A DNA stretch of 64,000 bases. Source: Wohlfahrtiimonas chitiniclastica DSM 18708. Lineage in GTDB: Bacteria > Pseudomonadota > Gammaproteobacteria > Cardiobacteriales > Wohlfahrtiimonadaceae. The position numbers and the translations under genes are program-made. The DNA is taken from positions 512,600 through 576,599 of the forward strand of contig NZ_AQXD01000001.1 in assembly GCF_000375345.1 (NCBI RefSeq), given 5' to 3'. Position 1 is the first letter of the stretch. Each line of letters starts with the position of its first letter. Positions 18,307 to 26,705 of the stretch are shown here, piece by piece. A model generated the notes under the pieces. It saw nothing but the letters and a program-made list of their open reading frames with translations. It was not told the DNA's origin and searched no databases.

Positions 18307-19602
18307 ATGACTCACCATATGCAGCTCATGAGCTTTGTGATGCTCGCTGTCGGCTTATTGAGCTTTGCTGCCATTTATGTATTATCTAAGCGCACAAATT
18401 TTGGCGTGGTTTCGATGGTGGCACTCATCATCGGTGGCGTGCTTGGCGTAATTTTCCCCGGCGATACAGCTTACTTTGCCGTTTTTGGCACCATTTATGT
18501 GAAAACCATCTCCATGATGGTGATCCCGTTATTGCTTGTCTCTTTGATTCGCTCGATTAATAAAATGGAGTCCGTGCAGGCATTGCAATCGATTGGCTCA
18601 AAAAGCTTCTTTTGGTTGTTGTTTCAGGTGATTTTAGCGGCGATTGTGGCCGCAGTATTGGCATTGTCGATTGATTTAGGCAAGGGCAGCACATTAACAG
18701 GCGCTGAAGATTATGTGCAAAAAGCGGTGCCACCGATCACACAAGTGATCACTGATCTATTTTCGAATAACTTGTTTAAATCCATGGCCGCAGGGCAAGT
18801 GATTCCGGTGGTATTGTTTGCCATTATGGTGGGCATTGCATTGGTGGCTGTGCGCACGCGTGGGCGCAATGTGACGGCATTCATTGAGTTCATTGACGCG
18901 GCGTACATCGTGATTTATCAAATCGTTAAAGTGCTCATTAAATTGTTGCCGTATGCGATTGTGCCATTGATGGCCAATACATTGGCCACAAGCGATGCCT
19001 CAGTCTTAAAACCCTTATTAACGGTGATTGCTCTGACATTCATTGCTTGCTTTTTCCATATTTTCATCACGGGCGGTATTTTGATCGCCCTTGTTGCAAA
19101 ATTAAATCCCATCAAATATTTTAAAGCGATTTTACCCGCACAAATCATGGCATTCAGCTCAAGAAGCAGTGCGGGCACATTGCCATTGTACATTGATTGC
19201 TTAACTAAGCGCGTGGGTGTTTCTGACAACATTGCAGGATTCGTGGGGTCGCTCGGTACAAGTGTTGGCATGGCAGGCTGCGCAGGCGTTTGGCCGGTAT
19301 TGCTCGCAATCTTCGCCTTAAATGCCACAACGGGCGATGTGACGATGACGCAAGTGATCATCATCATTGCGTTGACGCCGCTTGTGTCACTAGGGACAGC
19401 AGGCGTGCCGGGCGGCGGTATTTTGATCGCCACAGCCCTCTTTTTAACGATGGGTTTACCTGTGGAAGTGGTGGGGATTTTTGCGGGGATTGATGCATTT
19501 GTGGACATGGCGCGCACTTGTGCAAATGTCAGTAGTTCTATGACTGCTGCAACCTTGGTGGCAAGCTCTGAAGATGCCATTATTCCGCCAGAATCTGTAT
19601 AA
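18307..19602 (+). CDS. DAACS-family symporter, L-cystine (TcyP-like) type
   Basis: A 431-residue inner-membrane transporter of the dicarboxylate/amino acid:cation symporter family. The re-entrant-loop signature AFSSRSSAGTLPLYIDCLTK and the late segments SLGTSVGMAGCAGVWP and VDMARTCANVSSSMTAATL resemble TcyP/YdjN cystine carriers more than the glutamate or C4-dicarboxylate carriers. About eight helices plus two hairpins are expected. The ATG at 18307 has AAGGATG upstream. A folded leader precedes it and a strong terminator follows, so it is a regulated single gene. Cystine as substrate is a family inference. Confidence 0.85.
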   Translation: MTHHMQLMSFVMLAVGLLSFAAIYVLSKRTNFGVVSMVALIIGGVLGVIFPGDTAYFAVFGTIYVKTISMMVIPLLLVSLIRSINKMESVQALQSIGSKSFFWLLFQVILAAIVAAVLALSIDLGKGSTLTGAEDYVQKAVPPITQVITDLFSNNLFKSMAAGQVIPVVLFAIMVGIALVAVRTRGRNVTAFIEFIDAAYIVIYQIVKVLIKLLPYAIVPLMANTLATSDASVLKPLLTVIALTFIACFFHIFITGGILIALVAKLNPIKYFKAILPAQIMAFSSRSSAGTLPLYIDCLTKRVGVSDNIAGFVGSLGTSVGMAGCAGVWPVLLAIFALNATTGDVTMTQVIIIIALTPLVSLGTAGVPGGGILIATALFLTMGLPVEVVGIFAGIDAFVDMARTCANVSSSMTAATLVASSEDAIIPPESV

Positions 19603-19617
19603 TCATCTGTGAATGAC

Positions 19618-19643
19618 AAGCTCCGCACTGCGGAGCTTTTTTA
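19618..19643. terminator. intrinsic terminator after the DAACS transporter
   Basis: AAGCTCCGCA-C-TGCGGAGCTT followed by T residues. The strong stem sits between convergent genes: the transporter ends at 19602 and the YoaK-like gene ends at 19641. Confidence 0.85.
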
Positions 19644-20345
19644 TGTGGGATCAATCGCGATGCCTTTTTTACGTGGGCTAAAATAGAGATAAAGAGCCAG
19701 TAAAACAAGGAGCGCTGCCGGTACAAAGAGTGAATGATCATGTAAATGGTGTGTTAATAATGTGCCACAGAATCCGCCAAGGGCAAAGCTACAGAGCACA
19801 GAGAAATAAAGAATCGCCGTTTTAAATGCGCTGTGATCACCACACAAAAATCGCATCAAGTGATTAAAGGCTAGTTGTGCCACCATGGTGACAGCAATGT
19901 TGCCATACAGCATGCCCTTCATTTTATGAAAGCCATTGCCTTGCATGCCCGCAATGAAGGAAATGATGATACAGATGCCAATCAAGCTCAAATAGGGCGT
20001 TAGGATGCCTGTGGCCAATAGGCAAAGGATGGCGGATTCTAACAGGAGAATAACAAAGGTCCAATTGAGTTTTTTGCGCACAGAATCTAAATATTGGATG
20101 AATACCGTAGTCATTGATCCTAAGCCAAATGCTAAGACGGTGAGCGCCGCAATTTTTAAATGTGCCCAATTGCCTGTAGCCAATGAGTGGCCAATCATGA
20201 TCACATTGCCTGATTGCACCGTACCAAAGACGCCCGCTTGATCATAGGTAAAACCATTCATCATCCCCGCGATGATCGCTAAAAAGCAGGCGATGCCAGG
20301 ATTTTCCATAACAGGAAAGGGGTGTTGATTCGTTGTCATAATCAT
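19641..20345 (-). CDS. YoaK-family (DUF1275) membrane protein
   Basis: About 234 residues with six hydrophobic helices. The DUF1275 landmarks are ACFLAIIAGMMNGFTYDQAG near the start, FGTVQSGNVIMIG, and IISFIAGMQGNGFHKM in the middle. The family is widespread and uncharacterised, with a transporter role suspected. The frame opens with a TTG at 20375, but the ATGs at 20345 and 20339 both have good ribosome sites (GAAGG and AAAGG); I use 20345. Confidence 0.82.
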   Translation of the reverse strand: MIMTTNQHPFPVMENPGIACFLAIIAGMMNGFTYDQAGVFGTVQSGNVIMIGHSLATGNWAHLKIAALTVLAFGLGSMTTVFIQYLDSVRKKLNWTFVILLLESAILCLLATGILTPYLSLIGICIIISFIAGMQGNGFHKMKGMLYGNIAVTMVAQLAFNHLMRFLCGDHSAFKTAILYFSVLCSFALGGFCGTLLTHHLHDHSLFVPAALLVLLALYLYFSPRKKGIAIDPT

Positions 20346-20540
20346 GCCTTTGCCTTCAATAATGATGATGCTCAACGTATCATTTCATTTTTAATTAATC
20401 AATTGATATAAATGATTAAATAATCGATTTTAATGGTGATCTATACGCTATATATCAAGATAATATCGACTGCGCAGCTGCTTTTTTCTTGTGATATGCT
20501 AGGCAAAAATGATGAATGAGCCAACATTGAGGAGGATGGC

Positions 20541-20897
20541 ATGAAGATTTTAGGGTATGGCGCAGCATTGGTGGTGATTTTAAGTGCTGCCTATGCGGAC
20601 ATTACGGCACGCGAGGCGCATCAATACATGCATGCAACGCAAACGGTGTGCGGTGACGTCAAGCAAGTGACGGTGACGAATAAGGCAGTGTTCATCAACT
20701 TTGATGCTGCTTATCCGAACCAAAGTTTTTATGGCGTCGTGTGGCAACGCAATGTCGATGCGGCAGGCGGCGTATATGCTTTGCGGGCGCTCCATGGTAA
20801 AAATGTGTGCATCACAGGTCAACTACAATTGTATAAACAGATTCCGAACATTCACATTGATGATGGCGCACAAATTGAGGTGCGCAAGAAGCGCTAA
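20541..20897 (+). CDS. small exported OB-fold-like protein
   Basis: A 118-residue protein with a clear signal peptide (MKILGYGAALVVILSAAYA, then DITARE) and two cysteines that could form a disulfide. The segment KAVFINFDAAYPNQSFYGVVW resembles small periplasmic OB-fold/nuclease-like domains in which FLN-G-YPNQ-F-VVIW recurs. The catalytic arginines of true nucleases are not evident, so I do not claim enzymatic activity. GAGGA precedes the start. It stands alone just upstream of tRNA-Arg. Confidence 0.65.
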   Translation: MKILGYGAALVVILSAAYADITAREAHQYMHATQTVCGDVKQVTVTNKAVFINFDAAYPNQSFYGVVWQRNVDAAGGVYALRALHGKNVCITGQLQLYKQIPNIHIDDGAQIEVRKKR

Positions 20898-20961
20898 TTT
20901 TCTGCTGCCCATTAATACATCTATGAAAATGGCAGAAACTTCGCTACAATAGCCACGCTTT

Positions 20962-21038
20962 GCGCTCGTAGCTCAGTTGGATAGAGTGTCAGTTTCCGAA
21001 ACTGAAGGTCAGAGGTTCGATCCCTCTCGGGCGCGCCA
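20962..21038 (+). tRNA. tRNA-Arg (anticodon CCG)
   Basis: A 77-nt cloverleaf. Acceptor GCGCTCG pairs with CGGGCGC, followed by discriminator G and an encoded CCA. The D arm contains AGCTCAGTTGGATAGAG. The anticodon loop TTCCGAA sits on a TCAGT/ACTGA stem, and the T arm is AGAGGTTCGATCCCTCT. The CCG anticodon reads CGG arginine codons. The 3' half is the prophage attachment site and the gene stays intact after integration. Confidence 0.97.
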
Positions 21039-21043
21039 TTTTC
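21023..21043 (+). repeat. attL core (prophage left attachment site)
   Basis: A 21-bp segment starting CCTCTCGGGCGCGCC in the tRNA T-arm/acceptor 3' end and running into ATTTTC. It is repeated at 49381-49401 with a single G-to-T difference. It marks the left end of the P2-like prophage. Confidence 0.9.
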
Positions 21044-21072
21044 ATAATAGAAGAGAATAATCAATAATAGTA

Positions 21073-21110
21073 AAGCATAGATAGAATCAGGGTTCTACTA
21101 TGCTTTTTTC
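21073..21110 (+). terminator. intrinsic terminator after tRNA-Arg
   Basis: AAGCATAG (21073-21080) pairs with CTATGCTT (21098-21105). An inner TAGAA/TTCTA extension closes the loop, and a T tract follows. It lies on phage-derived DNA just inside attL and would end tRNA transcription before the integrase gene. Confidence 0.75.
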
Positions 21111-21150
21111 GTTTCTAGAATAGCCAAGAATATAAAAATTTAGTTTAAAA

Positions 21151-21245
21151 TAGAAGTAAATGGAAGTAAGATTGGAGTATCTACTTCCAAATTTGTAAGG
21201 TTTTACTTCCAAAATGGCGAAAATTATACTTCCACTTACTTCCAA
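21151..21245. repeat. cluster of GGAAGTA/TACTTCC motifs, candidate integrase arm-type sites (left)
   Basis: AGAAGTAAA and GGAAGTAA lie back to back (21152-21169). Inverted ACTTCC copies follow at 21183, 21205, 21228 and 21238, the last two inside the first codons of the integrase gene. The same motif recurs as a pair beside attR (49301-49320). Short repeats on both sides of the core in this arrangement are what P2- and lambda-type integrases use as arm-type binding sites. The assignment is inferred. Confidence 0.6.
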
Positions 21246-22404
21246 ACAAGTTAAAGAAGCCCAGCCTAAGCCTAGAGCTTACAAGCTTTATGATGGTGGC
21301 GGGTTAATACTGACAATTTATCCAACAGGTAAGAAAGTTTGGCGGTTAGATTATTATGATCTCAATAAAAAACGTAAAACTTACACAATTGGTGATGCGC
21401 AGCACATCCCTTTAGCCGCTGCGAGAAAAAAACGCGATGAACTCAAAGGGAATCTGGAGAATCATCAAAGTATCTCTAAAAAAGATATCATGACATTTGG
21501 TCAGGTTTTTTATGAATGGTTTGATAAATGGAAATTGCTTGTTGTTGAATCAACTGCAAATCGGGCCTTATCATCTGTCCAAAAAGATTGTTTTCCTACA
21601 ATTGAAAATTTAGACATCACAAAAATTAGGCCTAAAGATATTGTTGCAGCATTAGCGCCAATCGATAAGCGTGGTGCTGGAGAAACATTAGAGAAAACAA
21701 AATCAGCACTTAAATTAACCTTTGATTATGCCATTGCACGAGGATTATGTGATATGAATCCTGTTACGTCAGTCACTGCATCGGCTTTTACCATACGTGA
21801 AAAACAGAATCATAGGGCGCTAGATCCATCAAAAATATATATGTTAAATGATTTTTTTGCATCTGATAGAAGTTCATTAATTGTTCGAAAATGCACCGAG
21901 TTTACATTAAGAACCATGTGCAGAATTAGCGAAGCTGTATATGCTACATGGGATGAAATTGACGGTGATGTTTGGACAATACCCGCTGAGAGAATGAAAA
22001 GCAGAAGGGCTCATATTGTTCATTTAACTGAACAATCATTGGAAATTCTCGAAGATATGAAGAAATTCAAATCATCTCAATATATTTTTCAAAATAATCA
22101 TTTAAGTACACATATTCATAAAGACACACCAAATACAGCAATTAATCGCTGTGGTATTGATAGTACAGTACATGGTTTTAGGGCATTGGCTTCCACAGTA
22201 TTAAATGGCACATGTTTATTTGATAGAGATGTGATTGAAATGTGTTTATCGCACAAAGATAGTGATGCTGTACGCGCTGCTTATAATCGCGCACAGTACT
22301 TAGAACACAGAAAAGAAGCTTTGATTTGGTGGAGTGACTTTATAGATATGTGTGATACAGAAAAAAATAATATGAAAGCCCTGAAAAAATTCAAGCTTAT
22401 ATAA
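21214..22404 (+). CDS. int: prophage tyrosine integrase (P4-type, DUF4102 N-terminus)
   Basis: A 396-residue site-specific recombinase. An N-terminal DUF4102 arm-binding domain (KLYDGGGLILTIYPTGKKVW; RKTYTIGDAQHIPLAAARKK) is followed by a core-binding helical domain. The catalytic domain shows Arg in RTMCRISEAVYATWDEID (about 238), H-x-x-R in VHGFRALAST (about 320-323), a second His in LSHKDSDAV (about 347) and the nucleophilic Tyr in RAAYNRAQYLEHR (about 357). It lies just inside attL, pointing inward. Candidate arm-type repeats overlap its start, so Int may autoregulate. Confidence 0.93.
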   Translation: MAKIILPLTSKQVKEAQPKPRAYKLYDGGGLILTIYPTGKKVWRLDYYDLNKKRKTYTIGDAQHIPLAAARKKRDELKGNLENHQSISKKDIMTFGQVFYEWFDKWKLLVVESTANRALSSVQKDCFPTIENLDITKIRPKDIVAALAPIDKRGAGETLEKTKSALKLTFDYAIARGLCDMNPVTSVTASAFTIREKQNHRALDPSKIYMLNDFFASDRSSLIVRKCTEFTLRTMCRISEAVYATWDEIDGDVWTIPAERMKSRRAHIVHLTEQSLEILEDMKKFKSSQYIFQNNHLSTHIHKDTPNTAINRCGIDSTVHGFRALASTVLNGTCLFDRDVIEMCLSHKDSDAVRAAYNRAQYLEHRKEALIWWSDFIDMCDTEKNNMKALKKFKLI

Positions 22405-22430
22405 TTAAACAATGATTTCTATTTAAGTGG

Positions 22431-22718
22431 ATGCTGTTGGATGAGGATTATTTTTATTTTAAGAAATGCCCCCGAAAAATCCGCACCTCACCACGGCGGG
22501 CTTTATGCAAAAAAGGCGTTTTTTTACGGCCAAAATTATGGCGTAGGTGCGTAGAAGAGGGCAATGCTGTGCAGTATTACCAAAGGATTGCGCTTGATCA
22601 CATCAATGATAAGCAACCAAATTGGGATTCTGATTTATTTCGAATATTTATATTACTTTTTTCTTTAAATTTTCCGCCCTTAAATAGAGAGTTTTTAAAA
22701 CTTGTGGGTATGTTTTAA
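22431..22718 (+). CDS. possible small phage protein, unrecognised
   Basis: A 95-codon open frame starting at a TTG or a nearby ATG, rich in Arg and Lys in the first half (CPRKIRTSPRRALCKKGVFL) and hydrophobic at the end. It has no good ribosome site. The basic CPRKIRTSPRRALCKKGVF stretch is reminiscent of the poorly defined Ash-type short ORFs annotated beside integrases in P4- and P2-like elements, but I cannot confirm that. It could equally be non-coding. Confidence 0.3.
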   Translation: MLLDEDYFYFKKCPRKIRTSPRRALCKKGVFLRPKLWRRCVEEGNAVQYYQRIALDHINDKQPNWDSDLFRIFILLFSLNFPPLNREFLKLVGMF

Positions 22719-23006
22719 AAGTAGTAATTTCAGTAACATTTTTTTATAACTCTTCCAAATGCATTGCAATCACTAGCTTTTGAGAGTTTCCAAAATGTAA
22801 CATTTAAGTAACTTTTCTGTAATCAATATTACAAATAAGATGTAACATTTTTTATAAAAATAATCATTTAAATTCAAATAGATATAGATTTTTGTAATCT
22901 GAGGTTACTAAAAAATACTAAAATGTTACATTTTTAAAATCTCTTGAAATGTAGCAATACCAATGCTTTTGGTAAATATTACAAAATCAGGTTACTGATG
23001 TTACTC
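22719..23006. repeat. AT-rich gap with iteron-like GTAAC/GTTAC repeats
   Basis: This stretch without a supported gene holds repeated copies of TGTAACATTT and relatives: AGTAACATTTTTTTATAA (22732), ATGTAACATTTAAGTAAC (22795), ATGTAACATTTTTTATAA (22840), inverted AATGTTACATTTTT (22922), GGTTACT (22903) and GGTTACTGATGTTACT (22990). A replication origin with iterons, or a cluster of protein-binding sites, is plausible. The prophage's Toprim-helicase resembles P4 alpha, a protein known to bind iterons. Which it is cannot be decided by eye. Confidence 0.5.
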
Positions 23007-23022
23007 TTTTGAGAAACACCCC

Positions 23023-23988
23023 CTAGCTTTCTTCTAAGTCGTATTTGTCAAAATCAAATATCTTTTGGCCAAGTCGATGATTCACTGAGTAGAATTTTCG
23101 GATCATTGGATACAGCTCATTTTTGTAAAAGACTTTCGCAAATGGTGCAGGATTACCAAAGCCACCAGCATTTGTTGCTTGAATACTCATGAGCACCAAT
23201 GGCACACGATGAACGGTGGCAATGTCATCACGTGACACATCTTTGATATTGACGAATTCATCTTTGGCTGCAATCTGGCTAATGGGAATCAGCTGCACAG
23301 AATCTTTATCCCCTTTGGGCAAATGAACGAGCAGGTTATTAAAATTACCTGACTGCTTTGTCTTTTTGAGCGTCTCTTCAATGGTTTTCATGCCCTTATC
23401 TGAAACATGTCCATTGATGGCAAGTATAAAGCCCGCATGCGATCCATTTTTGTAATATTTATAACGGAATAGGGTGCCTGCATGATTTAATGCAATACTG
23501 AGCATGGCGCTTAAATATGGTGGGATTCCATACACATTTTGATTCACATCATAAGCTTTGACATGAATCAGGTTGTTCTTTTTGATCTTCTCACCAAAGT
23601 TTTTGAGAAAGTAATAATTGCCATCTGTGCCAACGCGGGTATATTTGGCCATCACATGGCGATAGCGAATTGTATTGCCCACCAATGATTTAACAGGCTC
23701 AAGATAAGCATTGCCAAAAATTAGATAATCAGCAATGAAGGCTTCACACGATTCATAATCTAAAAAATGAGTATCTTTAAAAATAGAACTGAGGATGTTT
23801 TTTTTACAATCTAAAGCGGATTCATGATGGGTATTCAAACGAGGCAATTTGGTTAATGTGTCGTATGAAATGGGTGGAGCATAGTAGCCATCAATGGTTT
23901 GGCAAGATAACATATCAATGAAATCGTGTGGGCTGAAGATCTCAGGCTCGCCCATGTTAAATGTCACTACATCATTATTCATAATCAT
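23023..23988 (-). CDS. phage portal protein (P2 gpQ-like, PBSX family)
   Basis: A 321-residue portal subunit forming the dodecameric DNA gateway of the procapsid. Landmarks of the PBSX/Q family: YYAPPISYDTLTKL near the N-terminus, ADYLIFGNAYLEPVKS in the middle, VYGIPPYLSAMLSIALN and VHRVPLVLMSIQATNAGGFG late. It is transcribed leftward directly after the terminase ATPase gene (5 bp gap), the P2 order P-Q. The length is slightly shorter than P2 gpQ (344). Confidence 0.92.
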   Translation of the reverse strand: MIMNNDVVTFNMGEPEIFSPHDFIDMLSCQTIDGYYAPPISYDTLTKLPRLNTHHESALDCKKNILSSIFKDTHFLDYESCEAFIADYLIFGNAYLEPVKSLVGNTIRYRHVMAKYTRVGTDGNYYFLKNFGEKIKKNNLIHVKAYDVNQNVYGIPPYLSAMLSIALNHAGTLFRYKYYKNGSHAGFILAINGHVSDKGMKTIEETLKKTKQSGNFNNLLVHLPKGDKDSVQLIPISQIAAKDEFVNIKDVSRDDIATVHRVPLVLMSIQATNAGGFGNPAPFAKVFYKNELYPMIRKFYSVNHRLGQKIFDFDKYDLEES

Positions 23989-23993
23989 TCTCT

Positions 23994-25736
23994 CTATAAA
24001 ACTACAATATGTTCATGTTCAGTATCGACCGTTGTGCCATCGAATCGTTCATAGCCCAGCGCGTACATCGTTGCCCAACTTAAATCTGCATGCCCATGTT
24101 CTTCATCTCTCACAGATTGGAACGTGGCATATTGCTGTGATTTGGTCATGGCATTTTTGATGTTTAAAAAACTGGATAAAAGATCCTGCCAACCTGCATC
24201 AAATTCTATTTTGCGCTCACGAAATAGGGTTTTGGCTTGTAGGACAAATAAGGTTTTTAAGGATAGATCGCTTTGGTAACGCGTTAAGTTTGGATAGAAG
24301 TTTTCCACGCGTTCAGCGATCACCAATCCCATGTTTCTGGTATCAATGCCAAGATGTACGACGTTGTAGCGATCTGTGATTTCTTTGAGATAGCGCTCTT
24401 GATTGTCAAAGGAGACATCCTGCCAAAAGTGCTTTTCTAAAATGCGATACGGCTCATTTTTATTGGATGGAATGGCAACCACAACACACGCAGCACCATC
24501 ATTGGTGCGGGCAGGGTCATAGCCCACAGCCACCTTTTTACGGCCAAATGGTTTATGGGGTTTGGTTAAAGGTTCAAAGTCTGTCCACTTCTCCCATGAA
24601 TCCACCATACATGCGCTTAAATCATTAAAATTAAATGCGCTTTCCATGTCATCAAAGAATTCGAACTCAAACAGCTTTGAGAATTGATCTGGCGTATAAC
24701 GTAGACGTAAACTATCTAAATCCACTAAATCAAAACCGCCTGCAATCGCATCATGAATGGTGATGATCTTACGGAATTTACCATCTTCACACAGCCGCCC
24801 ATTTTTAAGTGAGGCATGATCGACCTTAAAGGGTTTATTCTTTTTGTTTGAGTGGTATTCAGCAGCCGTCCAAAATTTATAGGCAGGATGCTTTTTACTA
24901 GAAGGCGTGGATAAATAATTAATAATAAAGTTTTTATGTGTCGCACATGCGGTCACAACGGTTTGTAACTCTTCAAAGCGAGGCATCCAAAAGAATTCAT
25001 CACAGGTCACATCGCCTGTATAGCCTTGGGCAGTGTATGGATTGGCACCTAAAAAATAAAAGTTCAGATCATCTTTAAATTTAATGGCATCCCCGCCTGA
25101 TAATTCAACCCCCGTCAGATTTTTAACAAAGGCCAACATGTAGCGTTTGGCTTGGAACGCCTGATTTTTACTGGCTGAAATGTAAATTTGATTGTGTTTG
25201 AGATTCACCAAACGGCGTAGGGCATAATAAGATAGAAAATAGGTAAAGCCAGCCTGTCGAGTTTTACCAAAAATGAATTCAGCCGAACTCTTTTTACTGT
25301 TTTTATATTTTTCAATGTCTTGAATGATCTGCGTTTGGAATGGGAATAGATCTTTTAATCCCTCATTGATTTGGGATTGGAATTTTTCCCAATCGAATTG
25401 ATCGCTATTGATTTGCGCACTGCGTTTTTTGCGTTGTGGCTTGGGTGAGTAGATGTTTTTCATTTGTACACCAAGCTCTTTAAACTCACGCAATTCATTT
25501 TCTGTTTTGGTGTTCTTCATCAGTAAACGAATGTATTTGAGCTGAAAAGCATCTTGGCAACGTGTGAAAAAATCCGCCTCATCCCATTTATCATTTTTGC
25601 GCCAATCGTAAATGGTGCTCTCTGGCGTGCCAATCATTTTGGAAATTTCAGATACGCGAAAGCCCGCGAAATAAAAGAGCCTTGAAAGTTCGCGTGGTTG
25701 GGTGTTTTCTGGTGTGATGAGCAATTCATTATTCAT
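23994..25736 (-). CDS. terminase large subunit / ATPase (P2 gpP-like)
   Basis: A 580-residue DNA-packaging motor. The N-terminus has a terminase helix-turn-helix (YFAGFRVSEISKMIGTPEST). The ATPase P-loop variant is FGKTRQAGFTYFLSYYALRR (about residue 165), with a Walker B-like VTCDEFFW. The nuclease domain has VGYDPARTNDGAACVVVAIP with its metal aspartate. I start at the ATG at 25736 (MNNELLITPEN); the frame continues to an ATG at 25829 without a ribosome site and would swallow the divergent promoter region. Confidence 0.92.
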   Translation of the reverse strand: MNNELLITPENTQPRELSRLFYFAGFRVSEISKMIGTPESTIYDWRKNDKWDEADFFTRCQDAFQLKYIRLLMKNTKTENELREFKELGVQMKNIYSPKPQRKKRSAQINSDQFDWEKFQSQINEGLKDLFPFQTQIIQDIEKYKNSKKSSAEFIFGKTRQAGFTYFLSYYALRRLVNLKHNQIYISASKNQAFQAKRYMLAFVKNLTGVELSGGDAIKFKDDLNFYFLGANPYTAQGYTGDVTCDEFFWMPRFEELQTVVTACATHKNFIINYLSTPSSKKHPAYKFWTAAEYHSNKKNKPFKVDHASLKNGRLCEDGKFRKIITIHDAIAGGFDLVDLDSLRLRYTPDQFSKLFEFEFFDDMESAFNFNDLSACMVDSWEKWTDFEPLTKPHKPFGRKKVAVGYDPARTNDGAACVVVAIPSNKNEPYRILEKHFWQDVSFDNQERYLKEITDRYNVVHLGIDTRNMGLVIAERVENFYPNLTRYQSDLSLKTLFVLQAKTLFRERKIEFDAGWQDLLSSFLNIKNAMTKSQQYATFQSVRDEEHGHADLSWATMYALGYERFDGTTVDTEHEHIVVL

Positions 25737-25874
25737 GTGCTCATTCTCTATGGTTACGCGTAAAAAATAATCTCGTTTGAGTTTGCAACCCTTGAGGGCA
25801 AACTGTAATGACGTGCGTTCTGTTGCCATTAACGTAAAAATTGAATCCTCTTTTGTACGATTAGGATTCTATTC
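25737..25874. promoter_or_regulatory. divergent late-promoter region between gpP and gpO
   Basis: 138 bp separate the leftward P-Q genes from the rightward O onward block, the place where P2 has its divergent late promoters activated by Ogr. A notable element is TTTG-CAA-CCCT-TG-AGGG-CAAA (25782-25802), a stem with a 3-nt bulge. No convincing sigma70 -35 is seen, as expected for activator-dependent late promoters. Ogr site positions are not assigned. Confidence 0.5.
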
Positions 25875-26696
25875 ATGAATAAAAAAACGAAATGGACACG
25901 GGTTGCGGTCAGTGGTCCCACCATTGATGGGCGAGAAATCACCCCACAACAAATCAATGAAATGGCCGCGTCATATAATCCTGCGGTTTATCAAGCAAAC
26001 ATTTGGATGGAGCACATCCGCAGCTCATACCCTGACAGCACATTTGGCAATTATGGTCATGTTTTGGCATTAAAAGCGGAAGATTATGCAATCAATGGCA
26101 CTACGCAGCGTGCGTTATATGCAGAAATGGAAGTGACGCCAGCCCTTGTTGAGTGGAATGCCAAAAATCAAAAGAAAGGCTTTTCCATTGAAATTGCACC
26201 AAACTTTGCAAAAACCAATCAAGCATATCTTTCAGGTTTAGGTGTGACCGACTCACCTGCAAGCCTTGGCACTGAAGCTTTGCAATTTAACATTCAAGTG
26301 CGTCATAAGCCTGAGCACATTTTTTCAACTGCATTGGAATTTACAGGCATTGATTTTGTAGACGATGGTGATGTGGATGCCAATGAAAAAGGCTTATTTA
26401 AAAGCTTATTTGCGGGTCTGTTTGCGGCACAACGTGAACAAAATGAACCGCCAAAATCTGCCCCAAAATTAGCAGAGTCAAACTTCTCACTTGAGTCATT
26501 AGAACGTGCTTTAACTCAATTTGCATCCAAGCAAGATGACGTGATTACAGAGCTCAAGCAACAAAACAAAGCGCTTTCAGACTCATTTACTGAACTTAAA
26601 ACAGAGTTTGAATCATTAAAAAACACGCCAGAACCCAGTGCAAAACAGGAATTTGTTGCGGGCAATGGTGCCAATGAATATTTAGCAGATGTCTAA
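25875..26696 (+). CDS. capsid scaffolding protein/protease (P2 gpO-like)
   Basis: A 273-residue internal scaffold that also carries a serine protease. Residues that match the P2 gpO catalytic triad are visible: Asp18 (GPTIDGREIT), His47 (IWMEHIR) and Ser104 (KKGFSIEIAPNF), close to D19, H48 and S107 of P2. A linker follows, then a C-terminal scaffold coiled coil (about 200-260, ELKQQNKALSDSFTELKTEF). It is the first gene of the rightward late block, 10 bp before the capsid gene. Confidence 0.93.
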   Translation: MNKKTKWTRVAVSGPTIDGREITPQQINEMAASYNPAVYQANIWMEHIRSSYPDSTFGNYGHVLALKAEDYAINGTTQRALYAEMEVTPALVEWNAKNQKKGFSIEIAPNFAKTNQAYLSGLGVTDSPASLGTEALQFNIQVRHKPEHIFSTALEFTGIDFVDDGDVDANEKGLFKSLFAGLFAAQREQNEPPKSAPKLAESNFSLESLERALTQFASKQDDVITELKQQNKALSDSFTELKTEFESLKNTPEPSAKQEFVAGNGANEYLADV

Positions 26697-26705
26697 GGAA
26701 GAGTT

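Noticed and set aside
23994-25829. Terminase ATPase starting at 25829 (611 residues)
   Set aside because: No ribosome site there, and it would consume the divergent late-promoter region; the ATG at 25736 fits the family N-terminus.
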